A stretch of DNA of 8,059 nt, taken from contig DFYR01000084.1 of the NCBI GenBank assembly GCA_002383375.1, positions 268-8,326 of the forward strand, in the 5' to 3' direction. Below the pieces are notes generated by a model. The model was not told where the DNA came from. It saw only the letters and a program-made list of their open reading frames with translations, and did no database searches. Positions 6,061 through 8,059 of the stretch are shown here, piece by piece. Every line of letters starts with the position of its first letter. Within the stretch, counting starts at the first letter, position 1. This DNA comes from Spirochaetaceae bacterium UBA4077 (GTDB taxonomy: Bacteria > Spirochaetota > Spirochaetia > Treponematales > Rectinemataceae). The position numbers and the translations under genes were made by a program.

Positions 6061-6715
6061 AAACGATCAAAGACCTCCCCCTGCATGATCGCCCGCGGGA
6101 AAAATTGCTCAAGCGGGGAGCTTCGTATCTCTCCGATCAAGAACTGCTTGCCATCATTCTCGGCAAAGGGACGAAAAAGGCAGATGTCCTTTCTTTATCG
6201 AGGAAAATCATAAAAATTATCGATGAAAAGGGTCTTTCGTGTACCGTCCGCGATTTGACGGAAATTGACGGTATCGGAAACGCCAAGGCTGCCACGATCG
6301 CAGCCGCCTTCGAGTTTGTCGGAAGAAGAATAAAGCCGGAAGGATTGAAAATAAAATTCCCCGCCGATGTGCTGCCTCTCATACAGCACTATACCGATAG
6401 AAAGCAGGAACATTTTCTGTACATTTCCATAAATGGCGCCAATGAAGTCATGAGCTTCAGGGTTGTCAGTATCGGACTGGTCAACAAGAGCCATGCCCAT
6501 CCGCGAGAAGTCTATGCCGATGTGATTTCCGAAAGAGCCTCCGCGGTCATCGTCGCTCACAATCACCCGCAAGGCGAATTTAAGCCAAGCGATGAGGATA
6601 TTCAGATCACCAGACAACTAAAGAAGCCGCCCATATATTGGGGTTGAGCTTTTTGGATCATATAATTTTCAGCACGAAAGGATATTTTTCTTTCGCGGAA
6701 AACAATATTCAGTGA
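6057..6715 (+). pseudogene. radC: RadC-family JAMM/MPN+ protein with a C-terminal frameshift
   Basis: The N-terminal region has the RadC pattern (DLPLHDRPREKLLKRG, LSDQELLAIILGKG) and a helix-hairpin-helix-like LTEIDGIGNAKAATI. The JAMM metal-binding set is present: Glu in HPREVY, then HNHP and S-x-x-D in KPSDEDI. As read, the protein stops at 6647 after 196 residues with an atypical end, KKPPIYWG. Shifting -1 at the AAA of CTAAAG (6620-6622) restores KEAAHILGLSFLDHIIF and STKGYFSFAENNIQ, stopping at 6713-6715 with about 219 residues, normal for RadC. All putative zinc ligands precede the break, so the shorter product might keep the active site. RadC proteins are widespread and often on mobile or restriction islands; no role in DNA repair is firmly established. 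Confidence 0.9.
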
Positions 6716-6808
6716 TGCAATAATACTTCCCAACTACCGATATTCCAGCAATGTACACCGAGCCTCGTTTCCCGACCTTGCAGCGCCCAATAGATAGATT
6801 GCATGACT

Positions 6809-6845
6809 ATTCCTGCCGGTCATGGTTTCCTGTTATCCTGTCATC
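6809..6845 (-). repeat. Diverged CAGGA-type repeat at the right island edge
   Basis: Three TCCTG cores at 6811, 6828 and 6836 correspond on the minus strand to ACAGGAT, AACAGGAA and GGCAGGAAT. These are the same words as the tandem units at 3632-3658, in inverted orientation. Spacing is irregular (17 and 8 bases), so this copy is degraded or the likeness is partly chance. It runs directly up to the DUF72 start codon. Confidence 0.4.
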
Positions 6846-7688
6846 ATGGCGATAAAATTCGGCACCTGCTCGTGGAACTACGATTCCTGGGTGGGCCTGG
6901 TTTATAGCGAGCCGCGGAAGAGGGCCGCGGACTATCTAAAGGAGTACGCCAAGACCTACGATTCGGCGGAGGTGGATTCCTGGTTCTACAAGCTTCCGAC
7001 CCGGAGGGAGGCGGAGGAATACGCCGCCGCCGTGCCCGGCGATTTCACCTTTACCTGCAAGGCGCCCCGAGACATCAGCCTGACCCATTTTAGGAGCGAT
7101 CAGGAGTCTAAAAATCCGGCCTTTCTATCCGTCGCCCTGTACAAGCAATTTCTGGAAAACCTCGAACCCATCGCCGGACAGCTCGGTGCTGTCATCCTCG
7201 AATTCGAATACCTCAACAGGAAAAAGATGCCCAGCCGGGAAGCCTTCATGGAACAGCTCCAGGCCTTCATCGCCCAAGCGCCCAAGGAAATCCCCCTGGC
7301 TATAGAATGCCGCAACGGACCCTGGCTCGACGAAACCTGGTATGCGTTTCTGAATCGAGCCGGAGCGGCGCCTGTCCTTTCGGAAAAGCGATTCCTCCCG
7401 CCCGTCGCAGATCTCGCGCTAGCCAATAGAGGTCACTTTGGCCAGACCGTCGTCGTCCGCCTTCTGGGCGACGATCGCCAGGCAATTGAAACGCGGACCC
7501 AAAACCGCTGGAACGAAATCGTCGATCCCAAGCCACAGTTGCCGCGCATCGCGGCCATGCTCCGGGATCTCGCCTCGTCCGGCGCTTATCTTTCCGGCCG
7601 CAGCGTCCTGGTCAACGTGAACAACCACTACGAAGGCTCGGCGCCCAGGAGCATCGAGAGGCTCAAGGGTTTCTTGCTGGACGATTGA
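6846..7688 (+). CDS. DUF72 (YecE-like) family protein
   Basis: This is a complete 280-residue protein with the DUF72 landmarks: GTCSWNYDSWVGLVY at residues 6-20, YDSAEVDSWFYKLP, FTFTCKAPRDI, GAVILEFE, PLAIECRNGPW and, near the end, VNNHYEGSAPRS. The family has a TIM-barrel-like fold and no established reaction; it is soluble and cytoplasmic. The ATG at 6846 is preferred to the in-frame ATG at 6822 because homologues begin just before GTCSWNY. The eight extra codons would be encoded by the CAGGA-type repeat. Neither start has a Shine-Dalgarno sequence. High GC and clean frame contrast with the decayed genes to its left. No functional link with its neighbours is visible. Confidence 0.93.
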   Translation: MAIKFGTCSWNYDSWVGLVYSEPRKRAADYLKEYAKTYDSAEVDSWFYKLPTRREAEEYAAAVPGDFTFTCKAPRDISLTHFRSDQESKNPAFLSVALYKQFLENLEPIAGQLGAVILEFEYLNRKKMPSREAFMEQLQAFIAQAPKEIPLAIECRNGPWLDETWYAFLNRAGAAPVLSEKRFLPPVADLALANRGHFGQTVVVRLLGDDRQAIETRTQNRWNEIVDPKPQLPRIAAMLRDLASSGAYLSGRSVLVNVNNHYEGSAPRSIERLKGFLLDD

Positions 7689-7710
7689 AGCAGCGCGGAA
7701 TCGGGCAACT

Positions 7711-7740
7711 TTGGAATTGCCGCGATTTATATAGTATATT
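7711..7740 (+). promoter_or_regulatory. Predicted sigma70-type promoter of the ZIP gene
   Basis: TTGGAA (7711-7716) and TATATT (7735-7740) are separated by 18 bases, a reasonable match to -35 and -10 boxes. Transcription would start near 7747. That is after the in-frame ATGs at 7742 and 7745, which supports translation from GTG 7766. No metal-responsive operator was recognised. Confidence 0.5.
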
Positions 7741-7754
7741 CATGATGCGAAGAG

Positions 7755-7760
7755 AGGAGG
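7755..7760 (+). promoter_or_regulatory. Ribosome-binding site that selects the GTG start of the ZIP gene
   Basis: AGGAGG lies five bases before GTG 7766, ideal spacing. The upstream in-frame ATGs at 7742 and 7745 have no such site, and starting there would place the ribosome site inside the coding region. Confidence 0.75.
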
Positions 7761-7765
7761 CCGCC

Positions 7766-8059
7766 GTGTTCGATTCGCTTAAAAACTACGACCCAATACT
7801 TCTCGCCTTGTTGGCGACCCTTTTTACCTGGGGAGTTACCGCGCTGGGCGCCGCGCTGGTGTTTTTCTTCAAATCCATCAACAAGGTAGTGCTCAACTCG
7901 ATGCTCGGCTTCGCGTCGGGCGTAATGATAGCGGCGAGCTTTTGGTCGTTGTTGAAACCAGCCATCGATATGGCGGCTTCGATGGGACAAAACCCAGTCA
8001 AGCCCGCCCTGATCGGCTTTTTGGGCGGCGGGGCTTTCCTTCTTATCGTCGACAGGATC
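7766..8059 (+). CDS. ZIP-family divalent metal transporter (3' end outside window)
   Basis: The first 98 residues are visible, from the GTG start. They contain a hydrophobic helix at about residues 9-31 (LLALLATLFTWGVTALGAAL), then KSINKVVLNSMLGFASGVMI and AASFWSLLKPAID, then a further helix beginning LIGFLGGGAFLLIVD. This order and the GFASGVMIAASFWSLL segment fit the GufA/ZupT-like branch of the ZIP family, which moves zinc and other divalent metals across the cytoplasmic membrane. The metal-binding His residues of the central helices lie beyond the window, so metal choice cannot be judged. The frame stays open to base 8059. It has its own promoter and ribosome site and does not appear to be co-transcribed with the DUF72 gene by necessity. 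Confidence 0.88.
   Translation, partial: MFDSLKNYDPILLALLATLFTWGVTALGAALVFFFKSINKVVLNSMLGFASGVMIAASFWSLLKPAIDMAASMGQNPVKPALIGFLGGGAFLLIVDRI

Noticed and set aside
7689..7725. GGCAA/TTGCC hairpin after the DUF72 stop as a terminator
   Set aside because: The stem is only five base pairs, no T-run follows, and it overlaps the predicted promoter of the next gene.

Overview
The window has two intact, GC-rich chromosomal blocks on either side of an AT-richer, heavily decayed restriction-modification remnant of about 3.1 kb. No rRNA, tRNA, transposase or CRISPR array was seen, and every recognisable gene is on the + strand. The host is probably a spirochaete or a related anaerobe. That guess rests only on the style of the ABC operon with its small membrane-anchored partner and on the DUF72 protein; there is no phylogenetic marker.

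Bases 1-3610 hold the 3' part of an ABC importer operon: the C-terminal ATPase domain of a tandem RbsA-type ATPase (cut by the window edge), two BPD_transp_2 permeases, and a small one-helix protein that I assign to the DUF6672 family. All three junctions are short ATG/stop overlaps, so translation is probably coupled. A perfect 14-bp hairpin closes the operon. The substrate-binding protein must lie outside the window, and the substrate (sugar, nucleoside or other) cannot be settled.

Bases 3611-6845 hold the decayed island. In order it has a 9-nt-periodic CAGGA repeat, a C-terminal scrap of HsdM, an ORF6N/PLD-like protein broken by one nonsense codon and one frameshift, the N-terminal part of HsdR, the C-terminal end of HsdS fused directly behind it, and a RadC (JAMM) protein that overlaps the hsdS stop codon but is frameshifted near its C-terminus. 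HsdR carries two frameshifts, an in-frame loss of its Walker A region and a large truncation. A diverged CAGGA repeat in the opposite orientation lies at the far end. All four frameshifts can be repaired by adding one base, and each lies in a run of A. Two of them also match the classical -1 ribosomal slippery heptamers in the correct phase.

Bases 6846-8059 return to intact GC-rich genes: a complete DUF72 (YecE-like) protein and the start of a ZIP-family metal transporter with its own promoter and a GTG start.

I do not see a convincing new biological system. The most unusual material is the way the type I cassette has decayed, and whether the A-run frameshifts are mutations, assembly errors or recoding sites.
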